A DNA stretch of 64,000 nucleotides from Deltaproteobacteria bacterium (GCA_013812655.1 JACCTC010000343.1:28936-92935); one strand, 5' to 3'; shown: positions 35,738 through 45,507, numbered from the stretch's first letter. Made by a program: numbers and translations. Notes: generated from the sequence alone by a model not told the origin.

Positions 35738-36780
35738 AGTGCAGCAAGTGCCAGTCGGACTGCACGTATCCGCAGCGCTCCGACGGACGGTGCCCGACGT
35801 GCAAGCACCGGTTCGCGTTCGAGCCACGCACGGGCGACATCATCTCCGACGCTGGCTTTCAGTCCGCGCTCGATGCCGTGTCATCCTTCGGTAGCGTGCG
35901 GTTCCTGCCTGACCACGTCTACTACGAGCTCGCTCGACGCAGAAAAGCCTCGGGCGTCCCGCGCACGGTCATGTTCGCGTTCAGCGGCGTGGCCGTGGTC
36001 GCCGCGATCGTCGCGACGCCCCTGTTGCTGCTCGGAGCGGCGACGTTCGCCGGCATCGGAGCCATGCTGAAGCCCCGCCCGACGCTAAACGTCGAGCGCT
36101 CGACGTTCGACACGATGTGGCGGCGGTGGATCGCGATCAACGGCCAGCCAAAGGGACTCATCGTGCGCCGCGAGGCCGCCGGCACGCCATATCGCCATTC
36201 CGATGTTCAGCATTACTCGTTCGATCGCGCGGTGATCTGCGATCGCCCCGAGACGGTCGACCTGTTGCTCGCCAACAACTTTCACTTCGAGAACAACTGC
36301 GCCGTGCTCGCGGTCACCGGGTATCCCGAGCACGCGTTCTCGCTCGTGCGCGAGATGCTCAAGAATAATCCGCGGCTCTCGGTATACGCGCTGCATGATG
36401 CGACGCCCGAAGGCTGCGGACTCGCGCACAGGCTAGCGAGTGACGAGCGATGGTTCCGCGGCAGTGCGCGTGTCGTCGAGGTCGGGATGCGGCCGGCGCA
36501 CGCGCGCAAGTTCAAGGGCGTGTGGACCGCGGCCAGCGGGACCGTGGATAAGCGTTACGTCACCGACGACGAACGGATGTGGCTCGAGAAGTACAGGTGT
36601 GAGCTCGCGGCGATCCGTCCCGAGCAGGTGATCAAGCGGCTGTTCACCGCGATCACGACGGAAGCCACGCTCGAGCAAGCGAGCACGTACGTGGAGTCGG
36701 GCGGCGACTACTGGGTCGATTCGTATTCGTTCTCCAAGGACTCCCAGGCGTCCGACGGCGGCGACGATAGCTTCGGGTGA
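35734..36780 (+). CDS. Zinc-ribbon membrane protein of unknown function
   Basis: The ATG at 35734 overlaps the upstream stop. Of 348 aa, residues 1-30 form a zinc ribbon (MKCSKCQSDCTYPQ, GRCPTCKHRF). Residues ~80-115 are two membrane segments (VMFAFSGVAVVAAIVATPLL). The rest is a soluble domain with FDRAVICDRPETVDLLLANN, and NCAVLAVTGYPEHAFSLVRE that could be a Toprim-like or Rossmann fold, but I cannot confirm this. The gene lies between two asparagine-synthetase-like genes. Confidence 0.65.
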   Translation: MKCSKCQSDCTYPQRSDGRCPTCKHRFAFEPRTGDIISDAGFQSALDAVSSFGSVRFLPDHVYYELARRRKASGVPRTVMFAFSGVAVVAAIVATPLLLLGAATFAGIGAMLKPRPTLNVERSTFDTMWRRWIAINGQPKGLIVRREAAGTPYRHSDVQHYSFDRAVICDRPETVDLLLANNFHFENNCAVLAVTGYPEHAFSLVREMLKNNPRLSVYALHDATPEGCGLAHRLASDERWFRGSARVVEVGMRPAHARKFKGVWTAASGTVDKRYVTDDERMWLEKYRCELAAIRPEQVIKRLFTAITTEATLEQASTYVESGGDYWVDSYSFSKDSQASDGGDDSFG

Positions 36781-36784
36781 GGCG

Positions 36785-38512
36785 ATGGCGGTCCCGATCG
36801 TCCTCACGCCTCGCGCGGGCCCGTCGTTCGCACGCCGCAACCTACGCGAGCGCCCGGCAGGTCACGGGCGGATCGCGGGAGCGAGCCACGAGCTCGGCGA
36901 GGACGCGAAGGCGCTGCTGCGCGCGAGCCTGGGCGAGGGCACGCGCATCCTCGACGCTGGTCCGGGCGTGCTGGTCGCGGACTTCGACAGCTGCACGCTC
37001 GATGGGCGACCGATCACGAGCGTGCTCGATCTCGGGGCGGTGATCCGCGAGGACCGACTCGGCGAGATCGAGGGTGCGTTCGTCGTTGCGTGGCGCGATC
37101 ACGCCGGCGATCTGCATCTCGCACGCGACGCGATCGGCCACCGCACCGCCTACTACGCCTTGCATGACGGTCAGCTCGTGTTCGCGTCACACCTCGCGGC
37201 GCTGCTCGACGCATTCGGTCTGCCGCGCCGGCTCGATCTGCGCTCGGTGGCCGCGTTCCTGTCGTGCGCGTACATCCCGGGCCGCGGCACGATGGTGCAG
37301 GGGGTGTACGAGCTGCTGCCCGGCGAGCAGGTCGGCATGCAGCACGGCACGCTGTCACGCCGCACGCTGTGGGCCATGCCCGCCGAGCCCGCGAGCGCTG
37401 CAGCGACGCCCGACGAGGAAGCTGCGCTGCGAACCAACCTGCGTGCCGCGCTCGAGCGTGTGATCGGTGCGGCGCTTCCCGACGGTCCCGTCTGCGCATC
37501 GCTCTCGGGCGGCATCGACTCGAGCCTGGTCGTCGCGATCGCGCGCCGGCTGCATCGGCAACCGGTCTGCACGTTCTCGATCACGTTCGGCGATCAGTAC
37601 AAGAACGAGCTCGCGTATAGCTCGCAGGTCGCGGCGCACACCGGCAGCGAGCATCACGTCGTCCACCTGCTCGCCGACACCGTGATCGCGCACCTCGACG
37701 ACACGATCGCACGGATGGACAAGCCGAACGGCGATCCGCTGACGGTGCCGAACGCGCTGCTGTTCGGCGAGATGAGCCGCTATGGCGACATCGCGCTGAA
37801 CGGGGAAGGAGGTGACCCGAGCTTCGGCGGGCCCAAGAATCTGCCGATGCTGCTCGCCGAGCTGTACGGCAACCCCGACGGCGAGCAGGACGCGTTCGAG
37901 CGCGAGCGCAACTTCCTGCGCGCGCACCTCAAGTGCTTCGACGAGCTGCGCACGATGCTGACGTCCGACAGCTACGCCGAGGCGTGTACGCCCCCGCTCG
38001 AGCAGGAGCTCGCACCGTGGTTCCACGATCCGCGGTGGCCCACCTTCGTTGGCATGTTGATGGCGATCAACGTCCAGTTCAAAGGCGGCCATCACATCCT
38101 GCCGAAGGTGGATGCGCTCGCGGAGCCGTTCGGGATGCTGCCGCGATCGCCGCTGTTCGCGAAGTCGATCGTCGAGCTCGCGTTCGCGATCCCATCGACG
38201 CTCAAGCTGTCGGGCTCGACGGAGAAGTATCTCCTCAAGGAGTCCGTGCGTGATCTCCTCCCCGACTCGATCGTCGATCGCGCGAAGAGCGGCATGCTCG
38301 TTCCCGTCGAGGGCTGGTTCCAGACCACGCTCGCCACCCAGGCACGCACGCGCATCCTCGATGGCCTGTCGAGAAACGGGATCTTTCGGCGCGAGATGCT
38401 CGAGCAGCTGCTCGCAGGAAAGAACCTCGGGCTACGACCACGGCGCGGCGTGAAGATCTGGCTGTTGATCACGCTCGAAGCGCACCTGCGCGCGCTGCGG
38501 ATCGAGCTCTAG
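36785..38512 (+). CDS. Asparagine synthetase-like enzyme without the N-terminal Cys
   Basis: A 575-aa second member of the family in the same operon. The N terminus (MAVPIVLTPRAGPSFARRNL) has no MCGI, so there is no glutaminase Cys. The amidotransferase fold remains recognisable (LARDAIGHRTAYYALHDGQL, VFASHLAALLDAFGL). The synthetase domain has ASLSGGIDSSLVVAIARRL, and ALNGEGGDPSFGGPKNLPML with Pro-Ser where Gln-Leu is usual. It starts four bases after the zinc-ribbon gene. The substrate is unknown. Confidence 0.83.
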   Translation: MAVPIVLTPRAGPSFARRNLRERPAGHGRIAGASHELGEDAKALLRASLGEGTRILDAGPGVLVADFDSCTLDGRPITSVLDLGAVIREDRLGEIEGAFVVAWRDHAGDLHLARDAIGHRTAYYALHDGQLVFASHLAALLDAFGLPRRLDLRSVAAFLSCAYIPGRGTMVQGVYELLPGEQVGMQHGTLSRRTLWAMPAEPASAAATPDEEAALRTNLRAALERVIGAALPDGPVCASLSGGIDSSLVVAIARRLHRQPVCTFSITFGDQYKNELAYSSQVAAHTGSEHHVVHLLADTVIAHLDDTIARMDKPNGDPLTVPNALLFGEMSRYGDIALNGEGGDPSFGGPKNLPMLLAELYGNPDGEQDAFERERNFLRAHLKCFDELRTMLTSDSYAEACTPPLEQELAPWFHDPRWPTFVGMLMAINVQFKGGHHILPKVDALAEPFGMLPRSPLFAKSIVELAFAIPSTLKLSGSTEKYLLKESVRDLLPDSIVDRAKSGMLVPVEGWFQTTLATQARTRILDGLSRNGIFRREMLEQLLAGKNLGLRPRRGVKIWLLITLEAHLRALRIEL

Positions 38513-38608
38513 AACGCTCTCGAATGGCACGGCGAATCGATTCTGGACGAGCTCGACGCCGTCCTCGAGGTTATCCAAGCGGCGCCGCTTCGGTTCTTGG
38601 GTCGAGCG

Positions 38609-38809
38609 TCACTCGAGGACGAATGTGACCTTGAGCATCACGCGGTACTCGGTCACGACGCCGTTCGTGACGGCGACCTTCTGGTCCTGGACCCACGCAC
38701 CCTCGATGTTCTTGACGGTCTTGTTGGCCTCGGCGATGCCTTGCTTGACGGCATCGTCGAACGAGGTCTTCGAGGAGGAGCTGATCTCGATAATTTTGGC
38801 AACGGACAT
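38609..38809 (-). CDS. Dodecin
   Basis: A 66-aa protein matching dodecin, a hollow dodecamer that stores flavin: MSVAKIIEISSSSKTSFDDA, then GAWVQDQKVAVTNGVVTEYR, with LKVTFVLE at the end. Complete. It stands alone between the asparagine-synthetase cluster and the arsenic island. Confidence 0.9.
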   Translation of the reverse strand: MSVAKIIEISSSSKTSFDDAVKQGIAEANKTVKNIEGAWVQDQKVAVTNGVVTEYRVMLKVTFVLE

Positions 38810-38943
38810 GCGGGGAGTGTATGGGAGGCCGCACGTGCATAGCGATCCGGAGCGAGGCCGAAATCGGACGCGACGCGACGTGACGCTTCAACCGACCCGG
38901 CGCCGTCGGTGGTCTCGACAGCGATCTTGCCGGCGGCGGCCCT

Positions 38944-39978
38944 TCAGCGCTGTCCAGCTTCGAGCAGCTTCTCCATCGTCACGCCGACGCTCGGCACCCT
39001 GCCCTCGAACATCGTTCCGGTGCGCCTGGCCTTGTAGCGGTCAACCGCGAGTTGCCCGGTGTGCAGCGGCAGCGCTACGTAGCCAACCTCGGCTGATAGC
39101 TCGCGAGCGGCTTGGAGGTAGAAGGTGACGAACTGATCGACCTCGGGCCGGCTGATCGCTTTCAGACTGACGTAAATGAAGATCGGCCGCGATAGCGGTT
39201 GATACGTGCCGTTGGCGACGGTCACCGGCGACGGCATCACCGCACCAGCCCCGTTGCTAGCGTCGCCGTCGTCGATCGGAACGGCGCGCAGCTTCGGCTG
39301 ATTGCGAAGGTACGCGACGCCGAAGTAGCCAAGCGCGTTCTCGTCGGTCGCGACACCACGGACCAGCGCTGTATCGTCACCGTTGCTCGTGTAGTCGGTG
39401 CGGCTCGCGTGCTGCGTGCCGATGATCGCCTGCGTGAAGTAGTCGAACGTCCCCGACTGGGTGTCGGGACCGAACAGGTGAAGCGGCCGATCTGGGAAGG
39501 AATCGCGGATCTGCTTCCAGTTCGCGACCGTGCCTTTCGCCGCAGGCTCCCAGATGCGCTTGAGCTCTGCAACGGTGAGGTTGTCAGCCCAGGTGTTTTT
39601 CGCGTTGACGACGATCGCTAGACCGTCGTAGCCGATCGGGAGCTCGATGAAGTTGATGCCGGCTGCCTTGCACGCATCGATCTCGGTCTGCTGAATCGGT
39701 CGCGATGCACCGGAGATATCGACTTCGCCCGCGCAGAACTTCTTGAAGCCGCCGGTCGTACCCGACCCATCCACGGTCGCGGTGACGAGGCCCTGCTTCA
39801 TCGCCTCTTCGGAGACGATCTTCGAGACCAACTACACGGTGCTCGAACCGTCAACGCGGACGGGCGGCCCCTTCGGCGGTGGCGACACTTCCTCCTGCTT
39901 GTTGCACCCGAACAGGAGCCATACGAACGCAAGGCATGAGCGAGCGATGACGGCCCAGCTCCAGGATCGGGATTGCAT
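38944..39978 (-). pseudogene. PstS-like phosphate/arsenate-binding lipoprotein with in-frame stop
   Basis: Read from an ATG at 39978, the product begins MQSRSWSWAVIARSCLAFVW, with LLFGCNKQEE as lipobox. It continues to VDGSSTV, then a TAG (39832-39834) where PstS usually has an aromatic residue such as Tyr (TAC), then resumes in frame with LVSKIVSEEAMKQGLVTATV and runs to the end through GTTGGFKKFCAGEVDISGAS and GPDTQSGTFDYFTQA. All later binding motifs are intact, so the damage is one base or a sequencing error. PstS-like genes occur in ars islands, and this one shares an operator with the GAPDH gene. Confidence 0.72.
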
Positions 39979-40002
39979 CTCTATATCCCGATATACGAAT
40001 GT
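39975..40002 (-). promoter_or_regulatory. ArsR-type operator before pstS
   Basis: On the minus strand it reads ACATTCGTATATCGGGATAT followed by AGAGATGC. It matches the copy before GAPDH at 22 of 28 aligned positions. It overlaps the chosen pstS start codon, so that start, or the operator boundary, may need adjusting. Confidence 0.5.
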
Positions 40003-40232
40003 CCGGATGGTGATAAGCTCGCATGCGCCTGCGCTCTGCGACATCTCTGTGTCAAACGTGCAACGGAGCTCAAGCTCGCCGATACTCTTCATGAACTCGC
40101 GGGGCGGTCACGCTGGGCACGCTGATTTCGGTGCAGACAGTCGTGCAGCCAGGTTCTCCGGTGCGTCTGGCGGTTCCCCGGCATTCTCCTGGCCGTTTGC
40201 GTCCTGATCCCGCCCGGCTTGCCCACTCGCGT

Positions 40233-40262
40233 ACATTCGGATATCTGAATATAGCGATACGC
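40233..40262 (+). promoter_or_regulatory. ArsR-type operator before the GAPDH-arsJ operon
   Basis: It reads ACATTCGGATATCTGAATAT then AGCGATACGC, ending 22 bases before the GTG of the GAPDH gene, with a ribosome site AGGAGG between (40272-40277). It is shared with pstS in the divergent 306-base gap and resembles the site between arsC and arsR. Confidence 0.55.
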
Positions 40263-40284
40263 GCACCACGACAGGAGGCCTAGC

Positions 40285-41298
40285 GTGAGCAGCATCCGGA
40301 TCGGCATCAACGGCTTTGGACGAATGGGACGCCTGGCACTGCGCGCCGCGTGGGGCTGGCCCGGCATCGAGTTCGTGCACATCAACGAGATCAACGGCGG
40401 TGCCACAACGGCGGCGCACCTCCTGGAATTCGACTCCGTCCACGGCCGGTGGAAGCACGACATCAAGCCGAGCGCGGACAGCATTGCGATCGACGGCAAG
40501 AAGGTCACGTTCAGCGACAAGAAGGCGCCCGGTGACATCGACTGGCAGGCCTACGGCGTCGACCTCGTGCTCGAGTGCTCCGGCAAGTTCCGCACGACGG
40601 CGCTGCTGAACCCCTACTTCGAGCGCGGTGTGAAGAAGGTCATCGTTGCCGCCCCCGTGAAGGAAGGCGCGCTCAACGTCGTCGTGGGCGTGAACGACAA
40701 CCTCTACGAGCCCAACAAGCACCACCTGCTGACCGCGGCATCGTGCACGACGAACTGCCTCGCGCCCGTCGTCAAGGTCATCCACGAGAGCCTGGGCATC
40801 AAGCACGGCGTCATCACGACGATCCACGACATCACGAACACGCAGGTCGTGATCGACTCACCGCACAAGGATCTGCGCCGCGCGCGCGCGAGCAGTCTGT
40901 CGCTCATTCCGACGAGCACCGGCTCGGCGACTGCGATCGCGCTCATCTACCCCGAGCTGAAGGGTAAGCTCAACGGCATCGCCGTTCGCGTGCCGCTGTT
41001 GAACGCATCGCTGACCGACTGCGTGTTCGAGGTCGACCGCCCGACGACGATCGAAGAGGTCAACCAGCTCCTGAAGGCCGGCGCGGACGGCCCACTCAAG
41101 GGCATCATGGCCTACGAGGAGCGCCCGCTCGTCTCCGTGGACTTCAAGGGCGACCCGCACTCCGCAATCATCGACGCGCTGTCGACGATGGTGATCGACG
41201 GAACGCAGGTGAAGATCCTCGCCTGGTACGACAACGAGATCGGCTACGTCCATCGCATGATGGAGCTCGCGCAGAAGGTAGGCGCGAGCCTCCGCTGA
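40285..41298 (+). CDS. Glyceraldehyde-3-phosphate dehydrogenase, arsenate-pathway type
   Basis: A 337-aa GAPDH with a GTG start after AGGAGG. NAD site: [20 protein letters not shown]. The catalytic Cys is in [20 protein letters not shown]. The C-terminal region holds [13 protein letters not shown]. Next to ArsJ, this enzyme makes 1-arseno-3-phosphoglycerate from arsenate and glyceraldehyde-3-phosphate, which ArsJ exports. Its position five bases before arsJ supports that role over glycolysis. Confidence 0.9.
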   Translation: MSSIRIGINGFGRMGRLALRAAWGWPGIEFVHINEINGGATTAAHLLEFDSVHGRWKHDIKPSADSIAIDGKKVTFSDKKAPGDIDWQAYGVDLVLECSGKFRTTALLNPYFERGVKKVIVAAPVKEGALNVVVGVNDNLYEPNKHHLLTAASCTTNCLAPVVKVIHESLGIKHGVITTIHDITNTQVVIDSPHKDLRRARASSLSLIPTSTGSATAIALIYPELKGKLNGIAVRVPLLNASLTDCVFEVDRPTTIEEVNQLLKAGADGPLKGIMAYEERPLVSVDFKGDPHSAIIDALSTMVIDGTQVKILAWYDNEIGYVHRMMELAQKVGASLR

Positions 41299-41303
41299 CC
41301 GCG

Positions 41304-42548
41304 ATGAGTGGCATCCGCAACTACGTCCTTGTGACCGCGGCGTACTGGGCGTTCACGCTCACGGACGGCGCGTTGCGGATGCTCGTGCTGCTGCACTTCC
41401 ACAAGCTCGGCTACACGCCGGTCGAGCTGGCGTTCCTGTTCGTCTTCTACGAGTTCTTTGGCGTCGTCACGAACCTGGTCGGAGGCTTCATCGCCGCGCG
41501 GCTCGGCCTTCGCGCCACCCTGCTCGGTGGCCTGGCGCTCCAGGTGTTCGCGCTGCTCATGCTCGCGCTCCTTGACCCTGGGTGGAGCCGTGCCGCGTCC
41601 GTGGCCTACGTCATGGGGGCGCAAGCCCTGTCCGGCATCGCGAAGGACCTGACGAAGATGAGCGCGAAGAGCGCGATCAAAGTGCTCGTCCCCGAGGGCG
41701 CGGACTCGTCGCTCTTCAAGTGGGTCTCCGCGCTCACTGGATCGAAGAACGCGCTCAAGGGCGTTGGCTTCTTCCTCGGCGGACTGCTGCTCGGTGGGCT
41801 CGGCTTCCGTAGCTCGCTCGTCGCGATGGCAGCCGGCATCTCCCTGACGCTCGCGCTCTCGACCGTCTCGCTGCCGCGCGACATCGGCAAGGCGAAGGGC
41901 AAGGCGAAGTTCAGCCAAATGTTCTCGAAGAATCGCGCGGTCAACGTGCTGTCGGCTGCGCGGTTCTTTCTGTTCGGCGCACGTGACATCTGGTTTGTCG
42001 TCGGCGTCCCCGTGTTCCTGTCGACGCAGTTCGCTTGGGGCTTCCGCGAAGTCGGCGGCTTCCTCGCAGCATGGGTCATCGGCTACGGAATCATCCAGTC
42101 GATCACGCCCGTCTTGATCAAGCGCTTCACCGGTGGCCACGCGCCACAAGGCCGATCGGCAACGGTGCTCGCGTTCCTGCTCGCGCTTGTCATCGTCGGC
42201 GTCATCGTCGGCGTGCATCAAGGCGCGCGCGCGGACGTCCTGCTCGTCATCGGGCTCGGCATCTTCGGGGTCGTGTTCGCGATCAACTCCGCCGTGCACT
42301 CGTACCTGATCCTCGCCTACTCCGACGGCGACAAGGTCACGATGAACGTGGGCTTCTACTACATGGCGAACGCAGGTGGTCGCCTAGCCGGAACGGTCCT
42401 CTCGGGAATTCTGTACCAACACACCGGACTGCTGGGCTGCCTCGCAGCGTCGGCGGGTTTCGCGGTTCTTGCCGCACTGCTCGCGCTGATGCTGCCCCGC
42501 GCGAACGACTTTGTCATCCCCGACGGCGTCGACGTCGGCGGCGACTAG
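41304..42548 (+). CDS. arsJ: ArsJ organoarsenical efflux permease (MFS)
   Basis: A 414-aa major-facilitator protein with about twelve membrane segments. ArsJ is always paired with GAPDH as here, and the opening [20 protein letters not shown], then [18 protein letters not shown], is characteristic. Central [20 protein letters not shown] also fits. It exports 1-arseno-3-phosphoglycerate, which decays to arsenate outside. It converges with the arsC fusion, overlapping it by four bases. Confidence 0.88.
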   Translation: MSGIRNYVLVTAAYWAFTLTDGALRMLVLLHFHKLGYTPVELAFLFVFYEFFGVVTNLVGGFIAARLGLRATLLGGLALQVFALLMLALLDPGWSRAASVAYVMGAQALSGIAKDLTKMSAKSAIKVLVPEGADSSLFKWVSALTGSKNALKGVGFFLGGLLLGGLGFRSSLVAMAAGISLTLALSTVSLPRDIGKAKGKAKFSQMFSKNRAVNVLSAARFFLFGARDIWFVVGVPVFLSTQFAWGFREVGGFLAAWVIGYGIIQSITPVLIKRFTGGHAPQGRSATVLAFLLALVIVGVIVGVHQGARADVLLVIGLGIFGVVFAINSAVHSYLILAYSDGDKVTMNVGFYYMANAGGRLAGTVLSGILYQHTGLLGCLAASAGFAVLAALLALMLPRANDFVIPDGVDVGGD

Positions 42549-43399
42549 GTCAGCGCAGTAGGTTCGAGGTCGGCCGGTCGCGTCGCCAGCTCCTCGTCCG
42601 TGAGACGCGCGTAGATCTCGACCTGGTTCCCGCTCGGGTCCTCGAGCCAGAGCTCGTGGAGTGGCGTTCCGCGCCAGGTCGTCCGTGGCGGCTTCGTGAC
42701 CGTGAGACCTGCGGCTTTCGCGAGCTGGAACGCGCGGAGTACGGAGGTTCGGTCGGCCACGGCAATCCCGAGGTGGTAGAGCGTGTCCTGATGCAGTTCC
42801 TTGCCATCCGCCACGACGATGACGAAGTTCGTGCGGAGTCCGGGATGAACGAACGTTACGTACCGGTGCGTCCACTCCTTCGGTTCCGTGCCGAGTAGCC
42901 ACGCATAGAACCGCGCGGATCCGGCGAGGTTCTTGACGCGGACGCTCGCATGGAACTCGATCGGGTCCAGCTCCAGCGGAAGATCCTGCAGGGCATCGAG
43001 AACCTCGAGACGACCGCGGATCTGGTCTCGTGCGGTCCGAAACCGCTGCCGCATCTGCTCCCGGCTGAGCGTCGGATCGTCGCTCGCTGCATCCTGAATC
43101 GGCCAGTGAATTCGGCGAACCTTGCCGAGGCGCGCCGGACAGACTTCCTCGGCGCAGAGTGTGATGACCGTGTCGACAGTGTTGGGGTCGATCGTCTCGG
43201 CGGACTTCGAGGTCTGACTCGTGATGTCGATACCGATCTCTCGCATGGCTTCGATTGCGTAGGGATTCACCTTGCAAGGCCGGCTTCCTGCGCTCTGCAC
43301 GCGGGTCGTCGACCCGAACAGATGGCGCGCTAGTCCTTCGGCCATCTGGCTGCGGGCCGAGTTCTCGACGCAGAGAAACAGGATGCTCTTCGAGCTCAT
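42545..43399 (-). CDS. arsC: ArsC arsenate reductase fused to a VOC domain
   Basis: A 284-aa two-domain protein. Residues 1-~145: low-molecular-weight-phosphatase-type ArsC, with the catalytic loop [20 protein letters not shown] and a resolving-Cys pair [12 protein letters not shown]; this type uses thioredoxin. Residues ~150-284: a glyoxalase/VOC domain ([20 protein letters not shown]) with HLGIAV and [12 protein letters not shown] supplying plausible metal ligands. It looks distantly like ArsI C-As lyases but lacks the vicinal Cys pair. It is divergent from arsR over a shared operator. Confidence 0.85.
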   Translation of the reverse strand: MSSKSILFLCVENSARSQMAEGLARHLFGSTTRVQSAGSRPCKVNPYAIEAMREIGIDITSQTSKSAETIDPNTVDTVITLCAEEVCPARLGKVRRIHWPIQDAASDDPTLSREQMRQRFRTARDQIRGRLEVLDALQDLPLELDPIEFHASVRVKNLAGSARFYAWLLGTEPKEWTHRYVTFVHPGLRTNFVIVVADGKELHQDTLYHLGIAVADRTSVLRAFQLAKAAGLTVTKPPRTTWRGTPLHELWLEDPSGNQVEIYARLTDEELATRPADLEPTALT

Positions 43400-43412
43400 C
43401 GGCCCCTTTGCG

Positions 43413-43439
43413 ACATGCGCATATCGTGATATCGATATG
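43413..43439. promoter_or_regulatory. ArsR-type operator between arsC and arsR
   Basis: CATATCGTGATATCGATATG (43419-43438) is an imperfect dyad in the 42-base gap between the divergent starts. With preceding ACATGCG it resembles the sites at 39975 and 40233 (ACAT-CG-ATATC). ArsR of this operon is the likely ligand. Confidence 0.5.
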
Positions 43440-43441
43440 AC

Positions 43442-43810
43442 GTGCTCGACAGTACAACGAACCTCGAAGACGTTCGACCGTTAACCAAGGTGTTTCGTGC
43501 GCTCGGTGACGAGACACGCGTGCGCATCGTTGCCCTGCTCGTGCACGGCGAGTTGTGCGTGTGCCATCTCGAGAAGGCGCTCGACCTCAGCCAGCCGAAC
43601 TGCTCACGCCAGCTCGGAATCCTCAAGTCAGCCGGCATCCTCGACAGCCGGCGCGACGGCACGTGGGTGTACTACCGGATCACCGAGCAAGAGCACGAGT
43701 CGGTGACGAACGTGCTCGGCGTCCTCGCGAAAACGTTTGGCGCCGAGAAGTCCCTACGCGCGGACCACACGCGCCTCAAGAAGAACTGCGGGCCCGACGC
43801 CTGCAAATGA
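43442..43810 (+). CDS. arsR: ArsR-family arsenic-responsive repressor
   Basis: A 122-aa winged-helix repressor (GTG start). [20 protein letters not shown] precedes [20 protein letters not shown], where CVC is the As(III)-binding site on the DNA-binding helix as in the E. coli type. It releases DNA when it binds arsenite. C-terminal Cys residues are also present. The gene is coupled to a small ORF by ATGA overlap. Confidence 0.92.
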   Translation: MLDSTTNLEDVRPLTKVFRALGDETRVRIVALLVHGELCVCHLEKALDLSQPNCSRQLGILKSAGILDSRRDGTWVYYRITEQEHESVTNVLGVLAKTFGAEKSLRADHTRLKKNCGPDACK

Positions 43811-43953
43811 TTCCGCCGGAAGCGATCGATCCGTCGTTCCTGGTGCCTCGATGGACGGGCCGGCTCGACACGCTTCTGCGGGTCACGATCTCCGAGCATC
43901 CATACGGCTACCTCGTCGCTACCGAACCTCGTCGTGTTCGCCCGCGAGCTTGA
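43807..43953 (+). CDS. Small ORF between arsR and acr3
   Basis: A 48-codon frame ([20 protein letters not shown], and onward) whose ATG overlaps the arsR stop and which ends three bases before the acr3 ATG. No family recognised. Its exact fit between two genes supports translation, at least as a coupling peptide. Confidence 0.4.
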   Translation: MIPPEAIDPSFLVPRWTGRLDTLLRVTISEHPYGYLVATEPRRVRPRA

Positions 43954-43956
43954 CCC

Positions 43957-45042
43957 ATGCAGTCGACTGGCATCTCTCGCAAGCTGTCGTTCCTCGACCG
44001 CTACCTGACGGTCTGGATCTTTGCGGCGATGGCGCTTGGGGTCGCGCTCGGTAACTTCGCGCCGGGCTTTCCCCGTGCGCTCGATCGGCTGAGCGTCGGC
44101 ACGACATCGATCCCGATCGCGGTCGGTCTGATCCTCATGATGTATCCGCCGTTCACGAAGGTTCGCTTCGAGGAGCTGGGCAAGATCTTCCGCCACAAGC
44201 GGCTTTTGTTGCTCTCGCTCGTGCAGAACTGGGTGATCGGTCCCGTGCTGATGTTCGCGCTCGCGGCACTGCTTCTGCCAAATCACCCGGACTACATGCT
44301 CGGCCTGATCATCATCGGGCTGGCGCGCTGCATCGCGATGGTCATCGTCTGGAACGAGCTCGCCAAGGGCGACAACGACTATTGCGCCGGTCTCGTCGCG
44401 TTCAACTCGCTCTTTCAGGTCCTATTCTTTCCTGTCTACGCGTACCTGTTCGCGACGGTGCTCCCCCGCTGGCTGGGGCTCCAGGGTGCGGTCGTCGATA
44501 TCTCCATGCTCGAGATCGCGAAGAGTGTCGGCATCTACCTCGGCATTCCATTCGCGGCAGGGTTCGTGACGCGCTTGCTTCTGCGGCGCGCAAAAGGTGA
44601 CGCGTGGTATCGGACGCAGTTCGTGCCGCGCATCGGTCCGCTCACGCTCGTCGCGTTGCTGTTCACGATCGTCGTGATGTTCTCGCTCAAGGGCGACTCG
44701 ATCGTGCGGCTGCCGCTAGACGTCAGGCTAGACGTAGTTCGCATCGCGATCCCGCTACTCATCTATTTCGTCGTGATGTTCGCGGTGTCGTTCTTTATGT
44801 CGAAACGCTTCGGCGCGGACTACGAGCAGACGGCGACGCTGTCGTTCACCGCAGCCTCGAACAACTTCGAACTGGCAATTGCAGTCGCGATCGCGACCTT
44901 CGGCATCCACAGTGGCGTTGCGTTCGCCGCGGTGATCGGACCGCTCGTCGAGGTTCCGGTGATGCTCGCACTCGTTCACGCGGCGCTCTGGGCGCAGCGT
45001 CGGTACTTCAACGTTCAGGGTATCGCCCCGGAGCACCTATGA
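43957..45042 (+). CDS. acr3: ACR3-type arsenite efflux permease
   Basis: A 361-aa protein with ten membrane segments. Family marks: [57 protein letters not shown] with the conserved Cys, and [20 protein letters not shown]. It exports arsenite from the cytoplasm. It follows arsR in the same operon and overlaps the arsC relic by four bases. Confidence 0.93.
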   Translation: MQSTGISRKLSFLDRYLTVWIFAAMALGVALGNFAPGFPRALDRLSVGTTSIPIAVGLILMMYPPFTKVRFEELGKIFRHKRLLLLSLVQNWVIGPVLMFALAALLLPNHPDYMLGLIIIGLARCIAMVIVWNELAKGDNDYCAGLVAFNSLFQVLFFPVYAYLFATVLPRWLGLQGAVVDISMLEIAKSVGIYLGIPFAAGFVTRLLLRRAKGDAWYRTQFVPRIGPLTLVALLFTIVVMFSLKGDSIVRLPLDVRLDVVRIAIPLLIYFVVMFAVSFFMSKRFGADYEQTATLSFTAASNNFELAIAVAIATFGIHSGVAFAAVIGPLVEVPVMLALVHAALWAQRRYFNVQGIAPEHL

Positions 45043-45110
45043 CCTCGCAGCGTGTTCTGTTCGTCTGCACGCACAACAAAGGCCGCTCGCAAATGGCGAC
45101 CGCCTTCTTC
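45039..45110 (+). pseudogene. arsC 5' fragment
   Basis: An ATG overlapping the acr3 stop opens [20 protein letters not shown] with TAFFRG, the first ~26 residues of a second ArsC-type reductase with its catalytic loop. The homology then ends and the frame turns into unrelated Arg/Ser-rich sequence. A deletion fused it to a sigma-factor remnant. Confidence 0.7.
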
Positions 45111-45112
45111 AG

Positions 45113-45507
45113 AGGGCGCGAAACATCTCTGCGGTCTCGAGCCCGTGGCGTTCCGACAATCACACGCTCGTCGGCACGCCGGATCTCGACAACGCACCAG
45201 CTCAACCGACATTCGACGACGATCGCGAAGCCGCGACAGCGCTCGCCGGGTGCGTGTCGTTGTTCGTCGCGCAGCTTCCGTCGCCCTATCTCGAAGCAAT
45301 CACGCTCGTCGTCTGGAAGGCAAGACGGCGAAGGAAGCTGCCGAGATGGTCGGCATCTCCGTCTCCGGCATGAAGTCGCGCGTGCAGCGCGGCCGCGCCC
45401 AGCTGCGCGAGCTGTTCGAGCGCTGCTGCGAGATCGCGGTCGACGCGCGCGGCAAACCGACAGACTTCGCGCTGCGCGGGCAGCCGCCGTGTGACACCTG
45501 TACGTGA
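45113..45507 (+). pseudogene. ECF sigma factor fragment (SigZ-like), frameshifted
   Basis: One frame reads VGTPDLDNAPAQPTFDDDRE, then AGCVSLFVAQLPSPYLEAIT to about 45310. A second frame continues the same protein with LEGKTAKEAAEMVGISVSGM and KSRVQRGRAQLRELFERCCE, ending PPCDTCT at 45507. Region 2 is missing and a one-base shift separates the halves. Sigma factors of this type with a Cys-containing end occur near ars genes. Decayed. Confidence 0.7.

Noticed and set aside
40285..41298. GAPDH as a glycolytic housekeeping gene
   Set aside because: Its coupling to arsJ and its ArsR-type operator point to the arsenate pathway, although glycolytic activity is not excluded.
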